From NCBI GenBank assembly GCA_030531135.1, contig JAUNOJ010000026.1, positions 1 through 13,247 of the forward strand: 13,247 nt of DNA, written 5' to 3'. This document shows positions 1-7,227 of the stretch, in pieces; position 1 is the stretch's first letter; every line of letters starts with the position of its first letter. The notes below the pieces were generated by a model. That model was given only the letters and a program-made list of their open reading frames with translations, had not been told where the DNA came from and ran no database searches. The position numbers and the translations under genes are program-made. Origin of the DNA: Sutterellaceae bacterium (lineage in GTDB: Bacteria > Pseudomonadota > Gammaproteobacteria > Burkholderiales > Burkholderiaceae_F).

Positions 1-1226
1 TTGACGACATCGAACGCGGTATGCGCCAGATTTCCGACGAAATCAAAACGGGCAAGTTCGTTTGGCTGTTGGAACTTGAAGACGTGCATTTGAACATCGA
101 AGCCCGTCTGACGCAGTTGATCGGCGACGCCGGCAAGCGTTTGCACACGGGCCGCAGCCGTAACGATCAGGTTGCCACCGACGTGCGCTTGTATCTGCGC
201 AGCGAAATCGACGAAATCGTCAAGATGCTGACCCACTTGCAAGAAGTGCTCGTGCATCAGGCGCATAAAGAATACAACACCATCATGCCGGGCTTTACCC
301 ACATGCAGGTGGCTCAGCCCGTCACGTTCGGTCACCACATGTTGGCCTACGTCGAAATGTTCGAACGCGACCGCGAACGCATGCTCGATTTGCGTCACCG
401 CGTCAACCGCTCTCCGTTGGGCGCCGCCGCTTTGGCCGGCACCACCTACCCGATCGATCGCGAATTGACTGCGAAACTCTTGGGCTTTGAAGCCGTGGCA
501 CAGAACTCTTTGGACGCCGTGAGCGATCGCGACTTCGGTATCGAATTCACCGCTGCCGCCAGCCTCGTGATGATGCACATCTCGCGCATGTCCGAAGAAC
601 TCGTGGTGTGGATGAGCCAGCGCTTTAGCTTTATTAAGCTCCCCGATCGCTTTACGACCGGCTCGTCCATCATGCCGCAGAAGAAAAACCCCGACGTTCC
701 CGAAACGGCTCGCGGCAAGTGCTCTCGCGTTGTGGGCGACTTGATGACCATGACCATGCTCATGAAGGGCTTGCCTTTGGCTTACAACAAGGACTTGCAG
801 GAAGACAAGGAACCTGTGTTCGATGCCATCGACACCGTCAAGGACACGTTGCGCGCCTTTATCGAAATGATGGCCGGGGTCGAACCCAACCGCGAAGAAA
901 TGCGTTCTGCCGCTTTGGCGGGCTATCCGACTGCCACCGACTTGGCCGACTACTTGGCTCGCCGCGGCGTGCCCTTCCGTACGGCTCACGATATCGTCGG
1001 TCGTGTGGTGCGATTGGCAAGCGAACGCAACTGCGACATCGCCGATTTGAGCCTCGCGGAACTTCAGGAATTCTCCGACGTGATCCAAGAAGACGTTTAT
1101 TCCGTCTTGACGCTCGAAGGCTCGATTGCCGCACGCAACCACGTGGGCGGCACGGCTCCCGAACAGGTCTTGAAGCAGGTGGCTCGTTGGGAAGGTATTT
1201 TCGCCGAACGCGCCAAGGCTCAGTAA
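1..1226 (+). CDS. argH: argininosuccinate lyase, 5' end cut off by the window
   Basis: Last step of arginine synthesis: splits argininosuccinate into arginine and fumarate in the cytoplasm. The frame is open from base 3 (no stop upstream), so the true start lies outside the window. The ATG at 21 is internal, because known ArgH proteins have more residues before the conserved E-D-x-H region. Counting from that Met, the family landmarks are: [14 protein letters not shown] at 41-54, which binds substrate; TxxHxxxxQP at 93-100 with the catalytic-type His; and the fumarate lyase signature [11 protein letters not shown] at 214-224, which carries the loop serine. A C-terminal helical domain follows and ends at TAA 1224-1226. 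No frameshift or missing key residue is visible. It is followed by a strong terminator, so it is the end of its transcription unit. Confidence 0.96.
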   Translation, partial: DDIERGMRQISDEIKTGKFVWLLELEDVHLNIEARLTQLIGDAGKRLHTGRSRNDQVATDVRLYLRSEIDEIVKMLTHLQEVLVHQAHKEYNTIMPGFTHMQVAQPVTFGHHMLAYVEMFERDRERMLDLRHRVNRSPLGAAALAGTTYPIDRELTAKLLGFEAVAQNSLDAVSDRDFGIEFTAAASLVMMHISRMSEELVVWMSQRFSFIKLPDRFTTGSSIMPQKKNPDVPETARGKCSRVVGDLMTMTMLMKGLPLAYNKDLQEDKEPVFDAIDTVKDTLRAFIEMMAGVEPNREEMRSAALAGYPTATDLADYLARRGVPFRTAHDIVGRVVRLASERNCDIADLSLAELQEFSDVIQEDVYSVLTLEGSIAARNHVGGTAPEQVLKQVARWEGIFAERAKAQ

Positions 1227-1250
1227 TCGTCATCGATTTCCAGGCCCTTC

Positions 1251-1288
1251 AAAAGGCAAAGCGAACGTCTTTTCGCTTTGCCTTTTTT
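1251..1288 (+). terminator. intrinsic terminator of argH
   Basis: A perfect 15-bp inverted repeat (1251-1265 with 1272-1286, loop of 6) with core GGCAAAGCGAA / TTCGCTTTGCC. Its right arm runs into a T tract to 1288. It lies 25 bases after the argH stop. The A-rich left edge could also allow some termination from the other side, but no gene converges on it. Confidence 0.9.
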
Positions 1289-1332
1289 GTCGCCTTTTTG
1301 CGTACCTCCTACGCCTTACTCCGAACAATGTG

Positions 1333-1354
1333 CTCCGTCAAACGGGCCACGGAG
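1333..1354 (+). other. leader hairpin upstream of the TIM-barrel gene
   Basis: CTCCGT (1333-1338) pairs perfectly with ACGGAG (1349-1354) across a 10-base loop. GC-rich, partly self-complementary sequence follows (CCCGCGGG near 1369-1376 and a short ATCC/GGAT stem near 1380). I do not recognise a known riboswitch. It may be part of a structured 5' leader of the gene at 1468, but no confident promoter was found to show that it is transcribed with it. Confidence 0.35.
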
Positions 1355-1406
1355 ACCTCCCGCGGGCGGTATCCTGTCGGATTAGTCCCTACTACGATAT
1401 TCACCT

Positions 1407-1429
1407 GAGGAAAGCATGAAATTTTCCTC
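1407..1429 (+). promoter_or_regulatory. hairpin able to mask the ribosome site of the leader ORF
   Basis: GAGGAAA (1407-1413) is perfectly complementary to TTTCCTC (1423-1429), with a 9-base loop that contains the ATG of the 12-codon leader ORF. When folded, the Shine-Dalgarno-like sequence would be paired with the leader ORF's own coding sequence. This is seen in the sequence; a regulatory role is inference. Confidence 0.35.
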
Positions 1430-1454
1430 GCCAATTTCGATTCATTTTTTGTAG
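1416..1454 (+). CDS. candidate 12-codon leader peptide
   Basis: ATG at 1416 preceded by GAGGAAAGC, a good ribosome site. It reads MKFSSPISIHFL and stops at TAG 1452-1454. The stop directly abuts AAAGGA (1455-1460), the ribosome site of the Tat-exported TIM-barrel protein at 1468. Ribosomes ending here would be delivered next to the downstream start, so translational coupling is possible. There is no run of one amino acid that would mark a classical attenuation peptide. ORFs this short arise easily by chance, so this is a candidate only. Confidence 0.3.
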   Translation: MKFSSPISIHFL

Positions 1455-1467
1455 AAAGGACAACAAC

Positions 1468-2412
1468 ATGTCGCAGACTCGTCGACAATTCCTCTCGGGT
1501 GCAGCTCTGGCTGCCGGTGCATTGACGTTCGGCTCTCAGGCCATGGCCAAGGTCACGCCCGTGACGCTCAAAGAACGCAAGTTTGAAAAGATCAAGCTTC
1601 CGCGTCCCATCAGCCTTGCCGCTTTGACCGTTTTGGATCTGTCTCCGGCCAACCAAGTGCTGTGCGCCGCCGCTGCCGGCTACAGCCACGTCGGTATCCG
1701 TTTGGTGCCCGCCACCCCCACCGAAACCCAGTGGGACATGATCGGCGATACGCCCATGATCCGCGAAGTCGAAGCCAACTTGAAGGCTACCGGCGTCAAG
1801 GTGCTTGACATCGAAATCTTGCGCGTCAAGCCCGACACCCGCGCCATCAACTGGAAGCCTTTCTTCGAAACCGGTGCCCGCTTGGGTGCCACCGAAGTGT
1901 TGGTGGCCGGCAACGACCCTGACATCAACCGCTTTAACGACAACTACGCCGAGCTGTGCGAAATCGCTCACCCCTACGGTTTGAATCTCAATATCGAACC
2001 GATGCCCTGGTGCGCCATTTCCACCGTCAAGCAAGCCGGCGAAACCATGAAGACGGTCAATCGTCCCAACGCCGGCGTTTTGGTCGATCCGATCCACTTC
2101 TATCGTGCCAAGAACACCTACGCCGATATCGACAATCTCCCGAAGGGCTCTTTGCACTACTGCCAGATGTGCGATCTGACCAAGGCCACTCCGAAGGACA
2201 TGGACGGCATCCTCTATCAGGCTCGCAACTACCGCTTGTCTCCGGGGACGGGCGCAGCCGATCTGCCGCAACTTTTGAAGCACTTGCCGGGTCTGCCCAT
2301 TTCCATCGAATGCTGCAACGCCGACCTCGCTTTGACGATGTCTCCGTTGGATCGCGCTCGCATGTACTTGGAAGACATGGTTCGCGAGCTCAACAAGGCC
2401 GGCGAATACTAA
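1468..2412 (+). CDS. Tat-exported TIM-barrel protein, sugar phosphate isomerase/epimerase-like
   Basis: 314 aa. The N-terminus has a twin-arginine signal: TRRQFLSG at 4-11, a hydrophobic stretch to about 24, and a likely cleavage after Q-A-M-A (27). The protein is therefore probably exported folded to the periplasm. The rest matches the xylose isomerase-like/AP endonuclease 2 TIM-barrel family. Conserved acidic and His positions fit its metal site: E177 (NLNIEP), D207 (VLVDPIHF), H230 (SLHYCQ) and E281 (ISIEC). Cytoplasmic members isomerise or epimerise sugars or act on inositols; the substrate of this one cannot be read from sequence. The start is well supported by AAAGGA seven bases upstream, and an in-frame ATG further downstream would destroy the signal. 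It stands alone between two terminators, so it forms a single-gene unit. A periplasmic metal-dependent sugar enzyme would be unusual; a binding or lyase role is also possible. Confidence 0.85.
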   Translation: MSQTRRQFLSGAALAAGALTFGSQAMAKVTPVTLKERKFEKIKLPRPISLAALTVLDLSPANQVLCAAAAGYSHVGIRLVPATPTETQWDMIGDTPMIREVEANLKATGVKVLDIEILRVKPDTRAINWKPFFETGARLGATEVLVAGNDPDINRFNDNYAELCEIAHPYGLNLNIEPMPWCAISTVKQAGETMKTVNRPNAGVLVDPIHFYRAKNTYADIDNLPKGSLHYCQMCDLTKATPKDMDGILYQARNYRLSPGTGAADLPQLLKHLPGLPISIECCNADLALTMSPLDRARMYLEDMVRELNKAGEY

Positions 2413-2472
2413 TCGCACATTAACGACGTCGAACTGACATCCTTGACGACGGTCGTTGTTCTTTTCGAAAAG

Positions 2473-2517
2473 ACGGGCGGTATGCATCTCGATTTGCATA
2501 CCGCCCGTTGATTTTTT
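2473..2517 (+). terminator. intrinsic terminator, probably bidirectional
   Basis: A perfect 14-bp stem, ACGGGCGGTATGCA (2473-2486) with its complement at 2495-2508, loop of 8, followed by TTGATTTTTT on the plus strand. It sits between the convergent TIM-barrel gene and uppP. On the minus strand the stem is followed by CTTTTC, so it may also end uppP transcripts, though less strongly. Confidence 0.88.
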
Positions 2518-2541
2518 ACGGCGTAGTCAAACGTCGGGCAA

Positions 2542-3375
2542 TCAGGCAAAGATGTGGCCCAAGCCCGCAAAGTAAAGGCCGAGAATCACCAGCCCGAACA
2601 CGATGCGATACCAGCCGAAGACTTTAAAGTCGTTTTTGCTCACATAGCGCAAAAGCCAGCGCACCACCACGATGGCAGAAAAAAAGCTCACGACAAAGCC
2701 CACACCGATGCCCGGAAGATTATCCACCGACAAAATATCGCGCGACTTCCAAAGATCGTACACGGTCGCGCCGAAAATGGTCGGAATGGCCAAAAAGAAC
2801 GAAAATTCGGTCGCAGCCGTTCTCGAGAGCCCCAAAACCAAACCGCCGATAATCGTAGCGCCTGAACGAGACGTCCCCGGAATCAAGGCAAAGCACTGCA
2901 TCAAACCCACGCCCAAAGCGTCTTTCCAGGTCATGTCGTCCATTGTCGCCACGCGCGGCACCACGCCCTTTTTCTCGTGCATGTTTTCGATCCAAAGGAT
3001 GATGATGCCGCCCACAACCAAAGCCACGGCCACGCTAAAGGCGTTGAAAAACTGCGCTTTGATGTAGCTTGAAACCATCACGCCGATGACGGCTGCCGGC
3101 AAAAAGGCAATCACGGTATTGATCGCCAAACGTTGTTCTTTGCCCGGTTTAAAGAGGTTGGCCAACACCGACACGATGCGCATGCGATAGTGCCAGCACA
3201 CCGCCACGATGGCCCCTGCCTGAATGGCGATATAAAAGGTGTCGGCGCCGGCATCGTTAAAGCCGATCAGGTGTCCCGACAGAATCAAGTGCCCGGTGGA
3301 GCTCACGGGCAAAAATTCCGTCAAGCCCTCGACAATGCCCAAGATGACGGTTTTCAAATAGTAGATCCAGTCCAT
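2542..3375 (-). CDS. uppP: undecaprenyl-diphosphatase (BacA/UppP)
   Basis: 277 aa, the usual length. An integral membrane enzyme that removes a phosphate from undecaprenyl diphosphate, recycling the lipid carrier for peptidoglycan and other envelope polymers; extra copies give bacitracin resistance. Both family motifs are intact: EGLTEFLPVSSTGHLIL at 16-32 (acidic residues, Ser-Ser and His29) and PGTSRSGATI at 166-175 with the conserved Arg170. Several hydrophobic segments follow, the last near 255-275. The ATG at 3375 begins MDWIYYLKTVILGIVEGLTE, the normal family start, with a weak AGAGAAG upstream. Only 15 bases separate it from the stop of the upstream CorC-type gene, so the two are almost certainly cotranscribed. 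Confidence 0.97.
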   Translation of the reverse strand: MDWIYYLKTVILGIVEGLTEFLPVSSTGHLILSGHLIGFNDAGADTFYIAIQAGAIVAVCWHYRMRIVSVLANLFKPGKEQRLAINTVIAFLPAAVIGVMVSSYIKAQFFNAFSVAVALVVGGIIILWIENMHEKKGVVPRVATMDDMTWKDALGVGLMQCFALIPGTSRSGATIIGGLVLGLSRTAATEFSFFLAIPTIFGATVYDLWKSRDILSVDNLPGIGVGFVVSFFSAIVVVRWLLRYVSKNDFKVFGWYRIVFGLVILGLYFAGLGHIFA

Positions 3376-3390
3376 GACTTCTCTCGTGGG

Positions 3391-4728
3391 TTAGGCGGAC
3401 AAATGCGGTTGATGCAGTTGATCGTCCGGATTTTCTTGCGGCAAGGGAGAAGCCAAAATCTTGTCGATGCGGCGTCCGTCCATGTCGGCCACCTCAAACT
3501 TCCAGCCTTCCCACTCGACCACGTCGCCCGTCTTGGGCAAGCGCTGCAACAAAAGCATCATCATGCCGGCCAACGTGTTGTAGCGACCGAGCTCTTCTTC
3601 AGGCACGGTTTTCAGTTCCAAGCGGTCCTTAAGTTCGGGAATCGGAATGATGCCGTCCAAGAACCAGGAGCCGTCTTCGCGACTGATGGCCCATGCCTCG
3701 TCGGTACTTTCCGGCTTAAATTCGCCGGCAATGGCCTCCAACAAATCGCGCGGCGTCACCAAGCCCACGACTTCGCCGTATTCGTCCACCACCAATGCCA
3801 GGGGCACGGTCGTGTTTTTAAAGTGTTCCAACAATTCCATGCCGCTTAAAGATTCCGGCACATAGGCCACCGGCGCCAAATTGCGCATGAAGTTGGGTTT
3901 GCCGTTTTCAACGAATTGCTGCAGGAGGCTACGCGTCGTGCAAATGCCGCGCACATCCGACAAAGAACCGTTGGCCACGACCAAGCGCGAGCGAGACGAG
4001 GTCAACACCTTTTTGAAGTTGTCTTCGCGACTGTCTTCCAAATCGATCCATTCGATGTCGTTGCGCGGCGTCATCAAAGACCCCACCTGACGATCGTCGA
4101 GTCTGAAGACGTTACGCACCATGTCGCGTTCGTTTTCTTCGATCACGCCCGATTCGCTGCCTTCATCGATTAAGGCATGAATTTCGGCTTCGGTCACACC
4201 CGACTCTTTCTGATCGGCCAATCCCAAAAGCTTGAGAAGAAATTTCGTGGAAACCGACAAGAGTTTCACGAAGGGACTCATGATGATGGAAAGCAGGTTT
4301 AAGGGACGGGCAACGCGGCTCGAAATCGGCTCCGGACTCGTCTGCCCCAAACGCTTGGGCACCAGTTCGCCCAGAACGATCGAGAAGTACGTCACGAACA
4401 CAACGACCGTCACCACGCCCAAAACCTTGGCGGTTTCAACGGGCACGCCCCAGCCGATCAAAACTTCGGACATGGGACCGGCCAAAGCCGCCTCGCCCAC
4501 GATACCCGAGAGAATACCGATGGAGGTGATGCCCACCTGAATCGTAGACAATGCCCACGTGGGATCGGCCTGAAGACGCAAGGCGGTCTTGGCCCCCTTG
4601 TTGCCGTCTTCGCTCATCACCTGCAGGCGGGCTTTTCGGCTCGTCACCAGCGCGATTTCGCTCATGGAAAACACGCCGTTCAAACAAATCAATAAAAACA
4701 GCAATAAGACGTCAAGCCAACTGCTCAT
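3391..4728 (-). CDS. CNNM/CorC-HlyC family membrane protein with CBS pair
   Basis: 445 aa. Domains in order: an N-terminal DUF21 (CNNM) transmembrane domain at about 1-195, with hydrophobic segments near 5-25, 60-85 and 103-120 and the conserved GELVPKRLG at 120-128; a CBS pair at about 215-340 (MTPRNDIEW, then VVDEYGEVVGLVTPRDLLEAI); and a C-terminal CorC_HlyC domain at about 350-428. Proteins of this build are often annotated as hemolysin-like or magnesium/cobalt efflux proteins. CNNM members are linked to Mg2+ export, with the CBS domains sensing nucleotide. True hemolysin activity is not implied. The start has the hydrophobic N-terminus and GAAAG a few bases upstream. It precedes uppP by 15 bases, and 101 bases separate it from ybaB upstream. 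Confidence 0.92.
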   Translation of the reverse strand: MSSWLDVLLLFLLICLNGVFSMSEIALVTSRKARLQVMSEDGNKGAKTALRLQADPTWALSTIQVGITSIGILSGIVGEAALAGPMSEVLIGWGVPVETAKVLGVVTVVVFVTYFSIVLGELVPKRLGQTSPEPISSRVARPLNLLSIIMSPFVKLLSVSTKFLLKLLGLADQKESGVTEAEIHALIDEGSESGVIEENERDMVRNVFRLDDRQVGSLMTPRNDIEWIDLEDSREDNFKKVLTSSRSRLVVANGSLSDVRGICTTRSLLQQFVENGKPNFMRNLAPVAYVPESLSGMELLEHFKNTTVPLALVVDEYGEVVGLVTPRDLLEAIAGEFKPESTDEAWAISREDGSWFLDGIIPIPELKDRLELKTVPEEELGRYNTLAGMMMLLLQRLPKTGDVVEWEGWKFEVADMDGRRIDKILASPLPQENPDDQLHQPHLSA

Positions 4729-4762
4729 TTAACTTTCAACTTTCCAAAATCAAGAGACAAAA

Positions 4763-4793
4763 GAGGTGCAAAGCGTCTTTTTCAAGACACCTC
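4763..4793 (-). terminator. weak possible terminator after ybaB
   Basis: On the minus strand GAGGTG (4793-4788) pairs with CACCTC (4768-4763). Inside is a TCTT/AAGA stem with a GAAA-like loop and a 7-base bulge. The sequence then runs into TTTTG. It lies between the ybaB stop and the start of the CorC-type gene. The bulge makes it weak, and partial readthrough is plausible. Confidence 0.3.
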
Positions 4794-4829
4794 ACACCTC
4801 AGCAAAATGAATGCAACCTGTGCACAAAA

Positions 4830-5165
4830 TTAGAAGGGAAGCTTCATTCCCGGAGGCAAGGGCATGCCGGCGGTGGCGGCACGCATCTTGGCGCTCGAGG
4901 TTTCTTCCACCTTGTGCGCGGCGTCGTTGATGGCGGCTGCCACCAAGTCTTCGAGCATTTCCTTGTCTTCTTCGGTATCGCCCGTAAACAAAGACGGATC
5001 GATTTCGACCTTACGGGCTTCGTGCTTGCAGGTCATGGTGACTTTCACCAAACCGGCACCGGCCTCGCCCGTGACTTCCAACGCAGCCAATTCGGCCTGG
5101 ACGCGTTCCACGTTCTTTTGCATTTTCTGCGCCTGGGCCAAAAGACCCTGAAGATTTCCTCGCAT
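4830..5165 (-). CDS. ybaB: YbaB/EbfC nucleoid-associated protein
   Basis: 111 aa, typical of the family. A small dimeric DNA-binding protein of the nucleoid, usually encoded just after dnaX. It begins [23 protein letters not shown], the amphipathic N-terminal helix with the M-x-K-M-Q pattern. A beta-sheet core follows ([22 protein letters not shown]), then a second helix ([20 protein letters not shown]) and the G-M-P-L-P-P-G-M-K tail. A strong ribosome site (AGAAAGGAAA) lies 5-14 bases upstream of the ATG. The gap to the dnaX stop is 22 bases, so it is in the dnaX operon. The frequent third member, recR, is missing here and the next gene is CorC-type. Confidence 0.95.
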   Translation of the reverse strand: MRGNLQGLLAQAQKMQKNVERVQAELAALEVTGEAGAGLVKVTMTCKHEARKVEIDPSLFTGDTEEDKEMLEDLVAAAINDAAHKVEETSSAKMRAATAGMPLPPGMKLPF

Positions 5166-5187
5166 GAGTTTTCCTTTCTTTTTAACG

Positions 5188-6967
5188 TTAATTTTTAAGC
5201 TTCACGGACGTTTCGTCCACTTCGGCTTCAAAAGCTTTCAAACATTCTTGCACAAACGGATCGCTCTTAAACGCTTCGATCATCGCAATGCGTGCTGCAC
5301 GTCGCTCGGCCTCTTCCAAAAGGCTTAAAGTGACGGCGTCTTTGGCGCGTTCCGTCGGCGTAAATTTCACTTCAAACTTGTGCCCCACCGCATGTTCGAT
5401 CGCCTGCGTGATGGCACCCGCAATTTCCTGATTGACCAACAAGTGCGACAGGGGTTGCAGCAGCACGTGATTGTCGGTCAATTCGATCACTTCGCTTCCG
5501 GCCGCAATCTCTCGCGGCAAGCCCTTTAGAGCACTTGCGCACACCAATTTTCGCCAGTTAAGCAGCATCGGCGTCGTCTCGACCTCAATCAAAGGTTCGA
5601 CCGCAGGACCTCTGCTGGTGCGCTTGTACTTAACCGGCGCACTACTCTCCCCGTGCGGCAACCTCCTCGTCCCAAGGCAATTCCTCGGGCGGAATATCGT
5701 CGAAATTGGGTTCGACAATATCGGGCTCGATCACGGCAGCCGCCGGTACAGCGGGTTTGGTGACAGGCGCAACTTGCGGTTTGGCCAAGCTTACCGATGC
5801 AGGCTTAGCCGAAGCTTTGGGCGCGTCTTTTTGTTCGTGCACCGCGACCTTGGCACCGACTTTACTGCCTGCAGGCTTAAAGGCCAACATGCGCAAAAGC
5901 GCCATGGTAAAACCCGCATATTCGTCCGGGGCACTGGCCATATCGTTTCTTGCCTGAAGCAGGATCTGGTAATCGAGCTGCACTTCTTCGGGACTCATGG
6001 CAGCTGCCAGTCTCAAAATCCCCGCACCTTCGCTGTCGTCTTTGGACACCAAGGAAGGAACGCGTTGCGCCACGGCCACGCGGTGCATCAATCCTGCCCA
6101 ATCGCGCACAGCCTGCGTGTAGGAAATGCCTTGAAGACCCATGTCTTCGGCTAGTTGCAGTGCTTTTTGACCGTCGCCCGTTAACACGGCTTCGGTCAGA
6201 TCGATCAAAACGTCGCCTGCAATCACGCCCAACATTTCGCGCACTTTGGCCAAGGTGACGTTGCCTGCCGAATAGGCAATGGCCTGATCGAGCAAGCTCA
6301 AGCCGTCACGCATGGAGCCGCGCGCACCTTTTGCCAACAGCATCAAAGCTGCGGGTTCCGCAGGAATGTTTTCTTCCTGCATGATGTGCGTCATGTGCTC
6401 GGCCACGGCAGCCGGCGTCATATTTCGGAGATTGAATTGCAAGCAGCGCGACAAAACCGTGACGGGGACTTTTTGGGGATCCGTCGTTGCCAAAATGAAT
6501 TTGACGTATTCGGGCGGCTCTTCCAAAGTTTTGAGCATCGCGTTAAATGCGTGCGTGGTGAGCATGTGCACTTCGTCGATCATGTAGACCTTGTAGCGCG
6601 CATTACTCGGCGCATACATGGCGCGCTCGAGCAAAGCCGTCATTTCTTCGACGGAACGGTTGGATGCCGCGTCGATTTCGATGTAGTCGACAAAACGCCC
6701 TTCGTCGATGGCGCGGCACGCTTCGCACTTGCCGCAGGGGTGCGAAGTCACGCCCCCTTTGCCGTCTTCGCCCACGCAATTCAGGCACTTGGCCAAAATA
6801 CGCGAAAGCGTCGTTTTACCCACGCCGCGCGTGCCGGTAAAAAGATATGCATGGTGCAGACGATCTTCGTCCAAGGCGTGCTTTAAAGCCGCCACCACAT
6901 GCTCCTGGCCCACCATACTGTCAAAGTCATGGGGACGCCACTTGCGCGCCAATACCTGATAACTCAT
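5188..6967 (-). CDS. dnaX: DNA polymerase III tau subunit, split over two frames
   Basis: Full-length tau requires a frame change. Frame 1 (6967-5642) holds the clamp-loader ATPase: Walker A GTRGVGKT at 45-52; zinc-site cysteines C64, C78, C81 and C84; Walker B MIDEVHML at 129-136; the SRC motif with Arg finger at 173-175; then the collar domain and an Ala/Pro/Lys linker. It stops at codon 442. The frame ending at 5188 encodes about 150 further residues that match the tau C-terminal domain, which binds the polymerase alpha subunit. It has a conserved Trp near its start (LNWRKLV), then KFEVKFTP, and ends DETSVKLKN, like the E. coli tau end. The net shift needed is -2 (or +1). A -2 slip at the UAG would give 593 aa. 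A programmed shift is favoured by the junction signals; a sequencing error or mutation cannot be excluded. The start [12 protein letters not shown] is the family standard. Next comes ybaB, 22 bases on. Confidence 0.85.
5618..5668 (-). promoter_or_regulatory. candidate programmed frameshift signal in dnaX
   Basis: Reading the minus strand, the elements in order are: AGGAGGT (5667-5661), near-perfect for pairing with the 16S rRNA 3' end, inside the coding sequence; 8 bases later GGGGAGAG (5652-5645); at once the frame-1 stop TAG (5644-5642); and a hairpin GTGCGC (5642-5637) with GCGCAC (5623-5618), loop of 13. In frame 1 the last codons are GGA GAG. After slipping back two bases the same tRNAs would sit on GGG and GAG, both good pairings, and the next codons AGT AGT GCG enter the tau frame. 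The Shine-Dalgarno spacing resembles that of the E. coli dnaX shift site. The hairpin starts very close to the slip site, which is a weak point. Confidence 0.6.
5642..6967 (-). CDS. dnaX: gamma-like product of dnaX (unshifted frame)
   Basis: Ordinary translation of dnaX from ATG 6967 gives 441 aa and ends at TAG (minus strand 5644-5642). This is very near the length of E. coli gamma (431 aa), and like gamma it contains the ATPase and collar domains without the domains that bind helicase and polymerase. The last in-frame residues ([19 protein letters not shown]) look like a genuine acidic linker, so the frame is real up to the stop. In E. coli the shorter form is made by the shift; here it would be the default form. 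Confidence 0.75.
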   Translation of the reverse strand: MSYQVLARKWRPHDFDSMVGQEHVVAALKHALDEDRLHHAYLFTGTRGVGKTTLSRILAKCLNCVGEDGKGGVTSHPCGKCEACRAIDEGRFVDYIEIDAASNRSVEEMTALLERAMYAPSNARYKVYMIDEVHMLTTHAFNAMLKTLEEPPEYVKFILATTDPQKVPVTVLSRCLQFNLRNMTPAAVAEHMTHIMQEENIPAEPAALMLLAKGARGSMRDGLSLLDQAIAYSAGNVTLAKVREMLGVIAGDVLIDLTEAVLTGDGQKALQLAEDMGLQGISYTQAVRDWAGLMHRVAVAQRVPSLVSKDDSEGAGILRLAAAMSPEEVQLDYQILLQARNDMASAPDEYAGFTMALLRMLAFKPAGSKVGAKVAVHEQKDAPKASAKPASVSLAKPQVAPVTKPAVPAAAVIEPDIVEPNFDDIPPEELPWDEEVAARGE

Positions 6968-7043
6968 CGAAAAATTTCTCTAGTGCCCAAGTCTTCTTTG
7001 CCCCTCTGGCAAAGACAAACTCAAAACGTAACATAAGCGGGAT

Positions 7044-7072
7044 ATTTTAGCGGGGCTGGACTTTGAAAACAA
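7044..7072 (-). promoter_or_regulatory. candidate sigma70-type promoter of dnaX
   Basis: On the minus strand TTGTTT (7072-7067), a 17-base spacer, then TAAAAT (7049-7044). A start of transcription near 7037 would leave a leader of about 70 bases before the dnaX ATG at 6967. No strong terminator separates the SRP RNA from dnaX, so readthrough from the SRP promoter may add to expression. Confidence 0.45.
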
Positions 7073-7122
7073 ACGAAAGACGGGCTTTTGTTGTTGCAAA
7101 GCGTTTAGGAAGAAATAGAAAT

Positions 7123-7218
7123 GGCGAGCCTTATCCTCGGCACTAAGAGTGTTCCGCCGTGGCTGCTTCGTTCCCGACCTGACCAGGTTAGCAGAGCTCT
7201 TATGCGAGGGGACCCGCC
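7123..7218 (-). ncRNA. ffs: signal recognition particle RNA (4.5S, small bacterial type)
   Basis: RNA of the signal recognition particle; it binds Ffh and targets membrane proteins to the translocon. The minus strand contains the conserved apical domain CCTGGTCAGGTCGGGAACGA followed by AGCAGCC, with the GGAA-type tetraloop region and both asymmetric loop sequences. The flanks close into the expected long hairpin: GGCGGG at the 5' end pairs with CTCGCC at the 3' end, and CCTCG pairs with CGAGG further in. The ends given are the limits of this pairing (96 nt); the primary transcript may start 1-3 bases earlier and end later. Its place upstream of dnaX is common in this group. Confidence 0.93.
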
Positions 7219-7227
7219 AAGGGCGTT

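Noticed and set aside
1309..2499. Long open frame of 396 codons on the minus strand opposite the TIM-barrel gene
   Set aside because: It mirrors the codon bias of the plus-strand gene, spans both terminators, and its product (Gly/Val/His-rich, no motif) looks like no family. The plus strand has a Tat signal, a ribosome site and metal-site residues.
5188..5718. The tau-tail frame read as an independent 176-codon gene starting at TTG 5718
   Set aside because: Residues before the junction make no sense, whereas the other frame there encodes a plausible acidic linker. The conserved part begins after the junction and matches the DnaX C-terminus, so it belongs to dnaX.
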